Below, in pieces: positions 1-17,061 of a stretch of 64,000 nucleotides of DNA. Under the pieces are notes generated by a model. It saw only the letters and a list, made by a program, of their open reading frames with translations. It ran no database searches and had not been told where the DNA came from. Source of the DNA: Neurospora tetrasperma FGSC 2508 (Eukaryota; Ascomycota; Sordariomycetes; Sordariales; Sordariaceae); contig NW_009799099.1 in the NCBI RefSeq assembly GCF_000213175.1, positions 3,048,029 to 3,112,028 on the forward strand, written 5' to 3'. The position numbers were made by a program, and so were the translations under genes. Position 1 is the first letter of the stretch. Each line of letters opens with the position of its first letter.

Positions 1-287
1 CATTTGTTGACACGACTGGATTGCATTCATGGTAACGAGACTGGTTGGTAGTTGGGTCTGGTTCCTTCTCCGAGTTCTTTCTTCCAGCACACTACTTGGG
101 CTTCTTTCCCCTTGGATTGTTGTATTATCTTAGCATAACCAGCGTATACCCCCCTATGATTACCATTTTCACCTTTAATAGGATCCTACCTCTAGTAGAC
201 TATGGGCAGAGCATAAAGCGAAAACCAATGTAAACGTCTGCGCCTTCCTTTACTGAAAGCCATCCCTCTTCACCATTTCTTTTCTTC

Positions 288-1424
288 TCAGTCCAGTCCC
301 TCAGCAGTAGGCGCCGCCTCGACCCTCCTCACTGGCGGCCTGCCACCAGCAGCACCCGCACCACCACCGCCGCCACCGCCGCCGCCGAACAAGCTACCCA
401 TCATATCCAGCAATGGGTTAGACTGCCTTGGCCTTTGAATACCAAAGTACATCTCAGCAATCATCTCCAGCGCGCCGTCCCACGCTCCCCCCAGCTCGGC
501 AAGATTGCTCGCATATTTCGTCTTCAACTGCCTGAACAGATCCGGGGTTCCCTTCTGCACCGCCAGCAGCAACAGTCCCAAGAAATTCAGCAGCGGCAAG
601 CTCGGGAAGATGCGGATATCACTACCCTGGGAACTCTCCACGTTTTGCACGCCGAGCGACGAGTTTTCGGCCGTGAGCGCCGAGACAAAAGCGCGGTATG
701 ACGTGTTGGCCGCGCGGACATTGGCCAGCAGCAGATACGGCAGGATGGCGCGGGCGGCGAAGAGGGCGGCCGTGTGCGGTTGCTCGCTGTCCTTGTACCA
801 CTCGTACTCCATGCGCGTCAGCACCTCGGCCGACTCCTTGGTGCCTAGAACCAAATGCTTCTCGGCCTCATCCGTCTCGTGCTTCTCGGCGGCTAGGGTG
901 CCAACAACGTGGTGCAGCTCCGGGTCGCCGGCAGGGTAGTCGCCAAACTTTCGTGACCAGCTGTTCAAATGAAAGATTTAGTCCCTCTTCTTGCTTTTTC
1001 AATTTTCTTTATATCTTGTTCTCCTTTCTGTGCAAACCCGCGTTACAGTTGGAAAGAAGACTTACTCGAAAACCTCCTTCACAAACTTCTTCCTGGTCGG
1101 CTCTTCAAACTCAAACAGCCTCAAACACGTCAACAGCCGCCCGCGCGACGCCGCATCCGGCTTGACTTTGCCTTGCTTGTAAACGTCCACCAGCAAGATG
1201 GCGAGATCGCCACCGGCGCCGCCCGCTCCGGCCTTCAGCAGCGCCTGCGACACGCTGGACAGAATGTCGATGGCGGCCGGCCAATTCTCCGCTTTTGTGT
1301 ACCGCGCCGCAACCAACCTCGTCTCCTGCCCGGCCTCGTACTGCTCCTCGAACTGGCCCTCGGCGATGCGCTTTTGTAGTCGCGCAATGATCTTTTGGAT
1401 CTTGGCGTCTTGTTTTGAGGCCAT
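288..1424 (-). CDS. get4: GET4-like protein, tail-anchored protein insertion
   Basis: Two exons, 1424-1066 and 960-288, joined by a 105-nt intron with donor GTAAGT and acceptor CAG, giving 343 aa. The helical-repeat protein resembles Get4 of the GET/TRC pathway, which with Get5 bridges the chaperone Sgt2 to the ATPase Get3 so that C-terminal tail-anchored membrane proteins reach the ER; it is cytosolic. The start at 1424 (MASKQDAK) is chosen because homologues begin about here; an in-frame ATG 28 codons upstream is possible. Characteristic stretches are the N-terminal helix RLQKRIAEGQFEEQYEAG and, after the intron, WSRKFGDYPAGDPELHH. The C-terminus carries a run of nine glycines and a disordered Gly/Ala/Pro tail. 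Family assignment is from recalled similarity of the helical body. Confidence 0.88.
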
Positions 1425-2065
1425 GGCTGTGCTGTTGCGGGTATGATGGCGCAAATATGTTGTTGTGTGGTTCGAGTGATTTGGTTGGCGACGTGAAGTT
1501 CGTGACACTGCCCCTGATGCTGTACGTAATCGGTTCCTATCGTGGATATCGGCCCAAGCGATGTTCGAGTTATACCGCTGATTGCTCGCAACTAGACCGT
1601 TGATATACAGATGCCAATCAAAACCTCGAAATATCTGCGCGATTCGTCGGCAGCTGATGGTGATTTACAGTATCGGTCGCCTTGTGGAATCGGAAGATGG
1701 TTGGAATTCGCCAAATCCGAGAGACGGGACGGGACAGACAGCTCACAGCGTCAAAACCCCACTGACAAGCATCATAGCTCTTGCGTGGGTGCGCCCGCCC
1801 CCCCGCACGGAAAGATGGAAGAAAAAGGATGATGTCGGAAGTGGGACAGGTCTTAAAGGTGGGGTTTTTGCGCGGCAGGCAAGAGCCCTCAACGGTCATA
1901 CACTAAGTACTATGGTACCTACACAAGAACAGCCCAAAAAGGTGAGCGCATCTGGAACTCCACTCCCCCCCCCCCCCCTATTCCGACCTCGTTCCTTTGT
2001 TTGTCGCGCTTTCCGAAGCTGCATAAGCTCGACAGCCAAATTAGATATTAGACCAAAAAGGACGC

Positions 2066-2070
2066 AAAAA
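2066..2070 (-). terminator. Pol III terminator of tRNA-Val
   Basis: A run of five T on the minus strand lies three bases past the tRNA discriminator base, the usual RNA polymerase III stop signal. Confidence 0.75.
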
Positions 2071-2073
2071 CGT

Positions 2074-2146
2074 TGCTCGAACCAGGTTTCGAACCTGGGA
2101 CCTTTCGCGTGTGAGGCGAACGTGATAACCACTACACTATTCGAGC
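2074..2146 (-). tRNA. tRNA-Val (anticodon CAC)
   Basis: A complete 73-nt cloverleaf without intron. The acceptor stem GCTCGAA pairs with TTCGAGC, with discriminator A. The D arm is GTG...CAC. The anticodon stem TTCGC/GCGAA encloses the loop CTCACAC, placing CAC at 34-36. The T arm is CCAGG-TTCGAAA-CCTGG. All stems pair fully. A T5 terminator follows. Confidence 0.97.
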
Positions 2147-3135
2147 TCCGACTATTGCTGTTGACTTTGTTTAGTTCAGCTGCTTATAATGACCATGGTC
2201 CATCTTAAGGTTCGTTGCCTCAAGTCAATCTTGATGACGGTGCAGGAGCACAATTACCTAGGTATTAATCAATAAGTTCGTACATCCGCTGATTTTCTCA
2301 GTCAGCCCGCCCTTTTCGTCATTTCAAACAGTCATTTCGGCACACTGACACAAAGCATTATACGGACTGGCCACTGTTCTTCTTCACAAAGCGGCTGCCC
2401 CACGTAGGGTATCATGTCCTATTGCATTGATCACAACACTACCCTGCCCACTATTCCCCTCCGAATCTTTTGCTCTTCATCGCTTAACATGCAAGTACGC
2501 AAAACTGTTCACTAGTTTTGTGATGGATGCATGTCACATAGAAACATAACATCTTCGAGTCGAATAGAGTTCCGCTATGCAAACTCATCTGCTTAAAGTG
2601 TCACAGATATCGTTAAGCAAAGTCGCTGTGTTCTCGAAGTTATGACACCATCGAGGAAGCTCGCGAACCAATCATCCACTCAACTCCTCCGATGCTGCTT
2701 CTCGCCACAGCTCGGTCTGAGACTCGACTTCACGTCCAGTCCGACTTCAAGACTTTGGGCATTCGGGGCTCGAATGCAGCCTTGCACGTCTCGGCAAACT
2801 TTCCACCGGGGATACGCTCTGCTTCGTTTGGGCGTCTCTTTCTGATCCCCATCGTTTATGGGGTGATCCTTGTCCAGGGTCTGGGGCATTGCCGGGTCAG
2901 ATGGCTTGTGTGACTCGGAGCGTGCTAAGTCCTGTTGCTTGTACGCAGTGTTGGAGTCTCTATTTTTTGCGAATGGTGGAGAAGAACTCTTGCTCGAACA
3001 GTCTGTCCATGACGCATAGCCACCAATCCGAGCTCTTGAACGATCATTCTCAAACAACTTTCTAGTTCGCGTGTGAATACGCGGGAAAGCAATGTTTGGT
3101 TCAAACCCCTCGTATTGAGGCGCTAATTCCTCTAC

Positions 3136-6100
3136 CTAAAAGTCCATAGTAGCGCGGCTATATGGCTGTGGGGTGCTGTCTGAAGTCGTCGCGGCAATGG
3201 AAGTGTTGGGTGCCCTGGCGAGAAAGGGATTGTTACTGCGCTCTTGCATCTCTGGGCTCTTCGCCGGTGTGGTGCCATCGTCGGCACCTTTAGTTGGCTT
3301 CAGGGTAATACCAGAGTCCTCAGTATGGGCACTGGATCCGCTGCCCTGGCTGCGAACGGTGTTGGTGACGACTTCCGCTTGACCCCACTCGACATCCATC
3401 TTGTCCTCGTCAAGGGACACCCGCCTCATCCTTTCTGATGCGGCATCCATCGAGGTATCAATGTTCGATGACTCCTTTTCCTTGCTCTCTACCTTTTCTT
3501 CATAGGGTGGTGTGAGCAGGTCGACTAAAGTATTGGGATGCGGAGCACGGCCATCTTCCTGACGTAAGGAAGGAGGGAGACCGTCCATCATATCATGGTC
3601 AGAGCTGGTGGTGGCCTTCTCCGCGCTGCTTCCGTACACCGATCCGCTGGCAAATTCGACGAATTCTTCGTCACGCATTTCCTCATCTAGGTCCCCCGCT
3701 GATGCGTGATTAGTGGCCATTGAGTCGAGACTGTTGGACCTGTTACGTCTTTTCGAGTCCGGAGACGACATCGAGATGGGTCCACGCTTTCTGGAGTCTT
3801 CGTGCTGTTCGTGCTCATTCTGCGCCAGCTCTTGGCTGAAAAACTTATTGTCAAACCTGATAAAGGCCTTTAGAGCGTCATTCATCGGGATCGGTTCAGT
3901 TTTCATTGCCTTGTCCGAAGCGTAAATCAGAAGAGGTTCAGTGCCGACCGCGCAAGCCTGCGAAATAGCAGTCTCGTAGGTTGTTTTCTGATAATATAAC
4001 GTTAGCAAGCCCGATCCGCCCATCACTGTCGGTCTCATGGATCTTATGCAGAGAAACTTACTTCGATCTGCACGGCATAGTTGTTCTCGGAATAGCACCA
4101 AATCTTATACCACTGTTCCGCAGGAACCTCACCATTGTCGAGGTCAATAAGCTCTACTTCCTGTTTCCGCAAGAACACTGTGTTCGGCTCGCTTGTCATG
4201 CCACGAAGAGTATATCTGGCCGTGGGGACCCATGAATTGTCCGGGGCAGGAACAGTGAGAACCTTGCTATGTTGGTCCAAAGCGTCCAAAATGCGTCGTT
4301 TTTGTGGCGCAATAGTGCCTGTAAATCAGTAGGTCAGCAAGTTTAGTACATCTGATGGCATATGGAAGAAGAAATTAGCCTTAGAGAGTGGCCACAGTGA
4401 CCCTACCTTGCATGATCTGTTCAATTCTGGCTGCCTGTTCTGTCAGAAATTTGATCTTGCGCTCGTAATAAGCGATGACGTTCGCCTCCTCCGGTGAGAC
4501 CGGAGCCTCCTTATCAGCGCCCGCTAGATAAAGCTGGTAACCATTCCCATTGTCGCCAACATCGGAACTTGACTCTTGAAAGTTCCTCCAGGATGCCCGA
4601 TTTTTGACTTGTTGGATATGGTCTTTGCAGCGTTCAATACTGTCTGCGATCAAAGTACGACGATCCACAGGTTTGCCCGTTTGGTTATTGCTCCATGTTG
4701 TCAACCTTTCCTCCTCCTCCACACATTTGCGATATGCGTACACAAGTCTTGATAGATCTGCTTGTAGTTCGTTGATTTTCTCTTCATTGGATGCCAAGTA
4801 TCGGTCAAGGTATATCGTCTCGGGTATGTCAAGAGCTGCCGGGAGTCCCTGTGATGCTTTAAGCCCAATCGTGAGTACCTCAGGAAGCTTACTTATGGTG
4901 CTGTAGGGGGCGCCATCCAATGACTCTATTGAAGTATTCCGGTCCACCCAAAATACCTTATCAAGACAGCCGTAGAGGTTGCCTGTGGTAAGATCGACAC
5001 CTTCGCAGTCCAGAATGTTGACATGTTCTTCCGAGGAGCCTTCTGCTGTGCCGTATAGGGACTTTTTATAACACATGGTGAGATCGTCCCAGCTGCCATC
5101 ATTTCTAGCTTTCAGCATCTCCAAGTGGCTGTCGAAGAATTCCTTCTCGCTATCCCAGCGCTCTTCGACCCCGGGAGCTCTGCAGTCCGCCAAGATGTCT
5201 GCCGTGCCGTAGGCTCTTTCTGTTGAGTCCAGGAATGCTACCAAGCGATGAAGCTCGTCCGACCACGGGGGAACCAACTGATCCCGTCCCGAGTCAATTT
5301 GTTCACTACGTGCCTGGAGCTCCGGGGGAAGAATCTTCTGTCCCTTCCACCATTCACTGTTGCTTCCATAGCCGTATTCCGGCGCAGCCCCTATCTGGAG
5401 CAGCGCGTTCCGTGCGGCGGGGATGGAGTGTAATATCGTCAAAATTCCACCGATACGGTGTCGGTTGGTCGAATTTTCGGAACGGTTCCTCAAAAAAGCC
5501 GGGCTCCCGGGAGCCCTTACTCTGCTGACTGGTCTTGGATCCGTTTGGCGAAGCCTGAGGGGAACCATGGCCCATTGATTCGGATCATATTCCGTCCTAT
5601 TCGCTGGACCAAAATATGCGCCATTGCTAGTGACGCCCGATTCTTGGGGTGGGGGTGGAGGGGGCAACTGCGGCGGTAATGAATGTCCGTTGGTACTCGG
5701 CTGAGGGGTGTGCATGCCCGAAGGATTCATCGAAGCCGCAAGGGCTTGTTGTAGCTGTGCGTCCTCTTCCTGTTGGTTCGTCGGGGCACCGGAGGGATAT
5801 GTGCCGGTAGTCATTTCCACCGCGCGTCCGATCGGAGACCGATTGTCAACCCTCGAAGGGGGCCGAGATGGAGCAGTGGGATCATATCCCGGGTCGTATC
5901 CGTAGAGAACGGGGTTGTTGTTGTTGTTGTCTGGAGGCTGAATATGGAAAGCTAACCCGAGCTTGTTAGCAAAAGATTATAACATGGTATTCAAGCAGTT
6001 TTAAGAGTCGAAGTAAAACAGAAAGCTTACACTGATTAGGCCCATAAACAGCTGTAACTCCACCACCTTCACGATTCGCATTAAACACACTTTCATCCCA

Positions 6101-6331
6101 GGCGTAGGTCTTCTGAAACTGTACCCCGCGCGTCAGTATCCCATTTCCGTCTCAACATGATCCCCGCGGGGTGGTGCGCTGGAATCTAACCTTATCCAAG
6201 TCGTCTAGGATCATATTGATGACCGCTTCCAAGTCACCAGTTTTGGCTCGCAGAGCAGCTGCGATGGTTGGCTCATCACCGTAATTGGTGATGGCGCGCA
6301 CCATTTGGATTTTCTCCTGGTAGTCATCCAT
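3136..6331 (-). CDS. UBA/UIM protein, USP25/28-like pseudo-deubiquitinase
   Basis: Five exons: 6331-6191, 6112-6031, 5951-4407, 4318-4062, 3987-3136; 958 aa. Residues 1-47 form a UBA-like helical segment, residues about 136-149 (EEDAQLQQALAASM) match a ubiquitin-interacting motif, and an Asn run precedes it. The middle resembles the USP25/28 catalytic region and helical insert: LPEVLTIGL, then IYLDRYLASNEEKINEL followed by a helical stretch, then WYKIWCYSENNYAVQIE near the end of the domain. The Cys box expected after residue 170 reads RHRIGGILTILHS with no Cys, and no HxGHY box is seen, so it is probably a ubiquitin-binding scaffold rather than a peptidase. The C-terminal 230 residues are Ser/Glu-rich and disordered. 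Fungal annotations often call this a UIM domain protein. The start gives a conserved-looking UBA. Confidence 0.8.
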
Positions 6332-7854
6332 GGTGTCCGATGTTCCTCTTTTGCGCCGCTAGCCGTATCACCGTCGTGCGAATTGTAGTCGGCTCTTGCG
6401 CTCGTTCACCACTATGTGCCGCCAACAGTCCCAGCGTCTCGCGCTCCTGGTCGGAGCGTGCCGCAGGTGGTTGAGATGTAGCTGGGCTGCCAGTGATGGA
6501 GAGATAGTTTGGCCACCGGGGTGGAGGGGAGGGAAGCAGCTTGCGTCGGTCAAAAAGAGAAGAGAATCCTGATCGCAAAAAGCCCTATCGATTTGTGTAA
6601 AGCTGTAAATTGGGTCAGAGGAGGGCGGCGAATTGTATGGCGACTGGATGGCCGAAGCGAGTAGGAGAGAGCTGGTAAGTTGAGGTTTGCGTAGGCTACT
6701 TTGATTTAATGATATCGGATCGGCGGGGCAGCGATGGCGACCTTGATGGGCAGGGCCTGCGAGACGGGACCGGGGGTCGGGGCAGGAGACGTTTGGAATG
6801 TACTATTTCTTGGCGTTTGTCGAGCTACTTTGCTGGCTTTAAGAGCGAAAAGGATGAAGTGGGCGAAGGATAGCCCTGCTCTTACTTTTTGTTGTTATTG
6901 TTGTTGTTGCTGTTGGACGAAGACAGGGCGAACGGGATGATGGGAAGCCAGATTGGGATGTTGTTTGCCCTTACGTTGTCAGACAATGAAATGCAAGAGC
7001 TGCTTGATGAGGTACCCGAGCCCCGTACCTACAGTAGGTGCACAAACAAGGCGGCAGGGGCAGCTTTTGATGGCAAAAGCTGCGGGGAATGGGGGGAAGG
7101 TATTGAGGTACTCCGTTAGGTTTTGCCTTAGGGCCGGGGTAAACGTGGATGATGACAACGAAAGCCAAGAAGAGATGCATGATCTTGGAGCGTCGGGCAG
7201 GTATCCTTCGGTTTCTCATCAGTTTCGGCCTGCTCACAAAATTCACTTGCTGTACAGAAATGGGTATCCCACGAGGGGATGATGGAGGGGCTTCGGAGGC
7301 CAACTGCTCGGCCGCTGAGGGGACATCCCCGGGGCCCGGGCCCTTCTTCACTGTGTCAAGGGACGGAGGTCTTGGGCTCTGACATCGTGCACGGGCTCAA
7401 GACGGGCCATTCGGCTCTTTGAACTAAGCGATGCCATCGCGGGGCTACATCCGCTCATCGCTCCATGAAAACGAAAGTTGAGTCTATAGCTCTAGTCTAG
7501 ACGTTTCCGCTAAAGGTATTCTATGTAACTATGAAGCCAGATCGCTTCCCGTCTTTGCCAATGTCTTCCGCTGTGCAAGAACATTGTGGCTAAGGATAGG
7601 CAAGTACTTGGGTGACGGTGTGTCTCTGTATGTAAAAAAGCGACCAATGAAATTCCCACCAGATATGTCTGCTTGGGAGACCACGAAAACGCCCAAACAC
7701 ACCGCGAGTGTCCCCGACGCTATGCAAATATCACGGGTTGAAAAGAACAAGAATAAGAAAGAGGAAGGTATATCATCACCATCCTGACCCGGACCAAATC
7801 CATCCCAGCTTGACAACGACGACAAAAACGGTTGCTGCTGCTGTTGAAGAAACA

Positions 7855-7856
<2 letters not shown>
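6332..7856. other. Intergenic, no gene recognised
   Basis: About 1.5 kb between the 5' end of the dead-USP gene and the 3' flank of cdc34. Open frames are short and unlike known proteins. A TTG/GTT-rich tract lies near 6886-6915. It probably contains the promoter of the left gene. Confidence 0.5.

Positions 7857-7903
<47 letters not shown>
7857..7903. repeat. (AAGC)n microsatellite
   Basis: Eleven perfect AAGC units plus AAG. It begins 5 bp beyond the cdc34 stop codon and therefore lies in its 3' UTR, as (GCTT)n in the mRNA. Its translations are the source of long LLAC-repeat frames that are not genes. Confidence 0.97.
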
Positions 7904-7908
7904 TCCGT

Positions 7909-8760
7909 CTATTGCTTGGAGTTGGAATCGTCGTCGTCATCCTCGCTCCCTTCCTCCCCGTCCTCAAAGTCCTCCATCTCGTCGTCATCCCCGGTGTCAC
8001 TACCACCAAAGTCAAACTCCTCATCCGACTCGGCCCAAAAGTCGTCGTCGTTCTCCGCCTTCGGAGGCGGCTTTTCCTCAAAGCTGACCGGCATCTCGAA
8101 TCCTGGCGGGATATCCTTCTTTGATCTCTCCACCGTTTCCCGGGCCTTCTTGTTGTAATCCTCTCGGCGGTCGCGGTACATGACGCCCGCGTCTACGTTG
8201 GCGGGGCTGTTGATTTCAGGGTCGTCCAGCAGCAACAGAACCGACCTCAGCACACTCTCGGCGCCCTGGAGCGGCGACCAACGCTCGCTCGCCTGCTCGC
8301 CAGACATTAGGTCCTCGCCGGGTGTGTGCAGGATCGAGATGCAGAGCTGGCCGTCCGGATACACATTGGGGTGGGTGATGGGGATCAGGAAGCGGAACTT
8401 GGGCGGCTGGTAGGGGTATTCGTCCGAAAATACCATCTCGGCCCGGAAGTACCCCCCGTTAAAGGCGCTGTCGGGGTTGATGACCATGAGGCCGAAGCGC
8501 CACTTGAGGATGTTGAGGGTCGCAGAATCGTCCTGTTTACGCCAAAGAAGTGAGCGTCAGTCTAGGTTCCGTAGTGGAGGTGTAGTGATACTAGAATCGA
8601 CGTGCGGGTACTGCGCCCACGAAAGACAGACCGGCAAGGGAAAAGAACGAACGGTACTAGAACATACATCTTCAAAGTGAATCCACTTCTCCTTTCGTAG
8701 CGTCTTCATCTCACTCATCAGGCGCGTTGTAGCGCCCGACGCTGTTGTCCTGTACGACAT
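7909..8760 (-). CDS. cdc34: Ubiquitin-conjugating enzyme E2, Cdc34 type
   Basis: Exons 8760-8668 and 8532-7909 (donor GTATGT, acceptor ACAG), 238 aa. An E2 core is followed by an acidic tail. The active-site context is HPNVYPDGQLCISILH, with the catalytic Cys in LCISIL. It is followed by the acidic-loop insertion GEDLMSGEQASERWSP, and INSPANVDA follows; these mark the Cdc34/UBE2R class. The tail VERSKKDIPPGFEMP matches the yeast Cdc34 tail start, and the last 50 residues are very rich in Asp/Glu, as needed for rapid docking on SCF cullin-RING ligases. The expected role is K48 chain building on SCF substrates such as CDK inhibitors at G1/S, in nucleus and cytosol. The mRNA 3' UTR carries the GCTT microsatellite. 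Confidence 0.93.
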
Positions 8761-10694
8761 GGCACAATGTGGTTACGGAAGTGAAGGCGAGGTGCCGGTG
8801 GCGGAGGTTGACAAAAGAAAAAATGGGCTGCCGCTGGAAAAGCCCACTTTACTTCGTTGGTGGTGGCGGTGGTGGTGAAGTAGATATGTTGTGGTGGCTC
8901 GTCAAGGGATCGACACGTAAAATGCTGACGAAGATTCCTCTCGTGCGCAAGATCGGGGGCTCGGGAGGAAAATAGTGGTATTTGTAGTTTGATGGGATGT
9001 TGGCAAGAGGCGGGCGGGTGTTTGGGAAGATTGTCAGACGGTCGGAGGTGAAGGTCGGAGTGGGTATTGATCTTTTAAAGAGGGATGGAATGATGATAAC
9101 GATAACCAAACAATGCCTGGGAATAGACTATGGAAGCACGGACGGTCGGGATAGAAGTTCACGGTTTGTCACGATGGTGGTCTTTGGGAAGTGGGTTGAA
9201 AATCAAAGGCTGGGCGGTGACAATCTGGAACAATAGAGAGGTTGCGAGTCAGGAGAAAGCAGGGTCAGACGGGAGGAAAAGGGCGTACGAGCGTCACAAC
9301 CGGATCAGGAAAAGGTGTGTGAACTACTACGATGTGAGCGATGGAATCATGGCAGGGTCACGCTTCCCTTAGGTTCCTCGGAGCGAGGACCCGGATAGAG
9401 GTTGGGCAGTCTCTAGCACGCACTCTCAAGTCTACTACTAAGACGAAGCAACCCAGACCCATTTGTGATGGTCCCGTCATTGCCCAACTTCCTTCTTCCA
9501 TGGTGGTGCAGCAGCCGAGCTGAGCGAGGCACTGGGGAATTCTATCAACTGCATGTCTCGCCTTACGTTTGTCAATGGTGGTCAACGCCGCTGCACAATG
9601 GCGGTCTCGGGCTCTCGGCATAGGTACCTACTTACATCTACATAAGACCAATACACCTGACAGGAGTATCGCCAAAGGAGGGAGGCGGTAATCCCCGCCC
9701 TTCCATGTTATCGTATTGTAATTGCCCGTCAACCTTTACAAAGCAGGCGGAACCTCCCAGAACAGCCAACTTTTTTTTTTCTCTCCCTGAGGAAGAAGGG
9801 GGGGGCTTCTTGAGTTTGTCTGAAAGGCAAACTCTGAAGCTGGCTTTTTGCAAGTCCTCGGTCCAGATGGCATGAATATACATCTATAACCATCAGACAA
9901 TCATGTACAATCTACCCGCAAGGCAAGACGGGACGACACAACGGTACAGTTCCTTTGCCACTGACAAATGAGCATGGTGATAGGGCATGTTGGTGGTGGT
10001 CAGAATTGCAGTTATCGGATGTTTCAGAGGATGCACTAACAATTTCCCCAAGTAGATCACGGTCCACTGAAGCTACAAAGAAGTGACGCAGTTCCATGTT
10101 GTCCTGTTAGGTTGACTGGACATCAAATGATCGATGCCTTAATCGAATCCACATTCGCATTTGTTTTCAAGCATCATATACCCGTCATTCATAACACTTT
10201 GCTGTAAATAAGAGTAGGTACAGGTAGCGTGTTACCCAACATGAGGGAAGGAGATTCGTTCGCATACTGGCAGCGGTTCCCAATTTCTCGTAAACCAAGG
10301 ATGGGAAACGTCCATGCCAGGCAGTTAATGGATCCGGTGGGTAACAGTAGGCAAGGACCTTGATGGTCAGTTCAACTCCGCAATCGGTCTTCTTCCTGGC
10401 TTCTTGTGTGCGAACGAACCTCTTGTTGGCCAGCAGGGTGCTCTTCCCATAGTGAGGGAGATGGTCGGGCGTTTCACTTGTGACAGAAGGGTTAGGGTTC
10501 TGTATATGAGGCTGACTTGAGTTGAGTTGGTGTTTCAGGGGATCACCGACAATCTGAAAGAGCAGTGATGCCTTTAGGTGGGATTAGTAGCCTTACAACT
10601 GTATACCTATTATACACACATCCAACCCACCATCAACCAACGTATCCTACCCAGCTAGGTACCTCCCCAGGGCTTCAACACCCTGCCGACCCGA
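8761..10694. other. Intergenic, cdc34 promoter and GCN2 3' flank
   Basis: About 1.9 kb. The first several hundred bases are the likely cdc34 promoter and leader, with a GGT-rich patch near 8858-8880. A T10 run lies near 9771-9780. No tRNA, repeat family or convincing open frame is seen. Confidence 0.5.
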
Positions 10695-15856
<5,162 letters not shown>

Positions 15857-17061
15857 TATTGCGAGACCCGGTGCTGCTGGGCAGAGATCCTTGTTATTAA
15901 TCAGTGAGTCTTGTTAGTCGTTGTGGAAAAGGGGTTGGTCTGGTGTATTAGGCCTTATGCAACGAACACAGCCGAGATGGCTGCGAGACTTCACTGAGCG
16001 GAGCCCATCTTAACTCGTGGTAGACTGGGTTCAGAAAAGGGAAAGGGAAGGGTGAAGGTTGGATGGAAACGAAGTGACGTGGTCAACGGTCGCGTTTTCA
16101 AAAGTGAGTGGGAGCAGAGGAGATGGATGGATGGAAGATGGGTGAAGTGGACAAGTGAGTGTGTGACTCGTTGGATGACTCCAACTGTGACTTGGAATGG
16201 AAATGAAGACCCGTGAATGTCCCCAACAACCTACAGGATGGTCCAGAGCCCGAGTCCACGACAACAGCATCCATTCCGCTGTTCAGCTCGAGCCTGGCTG
16301 ATAAGGTTCCCCCAGCGAGTCCCGATAAACTACCTTTAACGAACTAAGTTCCCACCGCTGTGAGCGGGTCTACACTCCAGGGCAGTACTGCCCTCTACAC
16401 TCCGCCTGCTATGTATGTACACTACATACTTATCTTCACAGTAGGTACCTACCTCTAGGTAGGTAGGTAGTAGCTGGGTAGCGGGTTCTCAAGGTTCACC
16501 GACTGGACCGAGGGATGGACCGTGGCGAACACTTGCAAAGTGGGGTCGGAGCAAAGAATAGAGGCACAAGTGGAGACCCTCGCTCCAGTCCCACTTGGGA
16601 ATCTGGATTGAGATCTTTGCCGCGCTCCCATCTGTTTGTTTGAAATAGCACTGACCACTGACTACACTGACAGTCGGACGCTGGAACGGACGGCGGGACG
16701 TGCCATCAGGTCAGCTTCATCCCGTCACGGTTCGTCCTCCACTTCTCATCCCGATTCTCATTGGCTCCCGTCTGTACATAGTAGGTCCTGTTCAGGGAAA
16801 GAGTAAACAAATCACCCACTCGCCCATCAAACAGGATTAGTTCTTCCACTCCCATTGCTCCCAACTGCGACACAAACACACCTGCAGAGCGCGAATCCGA
16901 TCTCATTCTTACCATTTACAACCTCCATCACCACCATCAACCAACTCTCCCACCTTATCGCGCGAACCGTATTCGAGGGGCCTATTCCCCCATCTCCGAC
17001 CGCCCAGAGTATGCTGCGCTAGACCTCGCTTCAGCTTCTTCATCCATCGCCGACCGACACA
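15857..17061. other. Divergent intergenic, GCN2 and Cut12-like promoters
   Basis: About 1.2 kb between two divergent genes. It must hold both promoters. A GTAG-type tetranucleotide tract with an internal GGTACC palindrome lies at about 16441-16473. Pyrimidine-rich sequence precedes the Cut12-like start. No GCN4-type TGACTCA site was seen in it. Confidence 0.5.

Larger units (their letters stand above)
1425..3135. other. Intergenic, GET4 to dead-USP gene
   Basis: About 1.7 kb between two genes on the minus strand. It holds the tRNA-Val gene at 2074-2146 and a run of 14 C at 1965-1978. A 125-codon minus-strand open frame at 3057-2680 has no recognised similarity. Otherwise nothing is seen. Confidence 0.6.

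Noticed and set aside
2680-3057. 125-codon minus-strand open frame between tRNA-Val and the dead-USP gene
   Set aside because: It has a proper ATG but no recognisable similarity or domain, and a shorter open frame overlaps it on the other strand; support is too thin to call a gene.
6734-7119. Leucine- or cysteine-run frames near the TTG/GTT tract
   Set aside because: Low-complexity sequence with no sign of conserved coding.
7720-8158. Frames with long LLAC, SKQA or similar repeats
   Set aside because: They are translations of the AAGC microsatellite on various frames and strands and shadows of cdc34.
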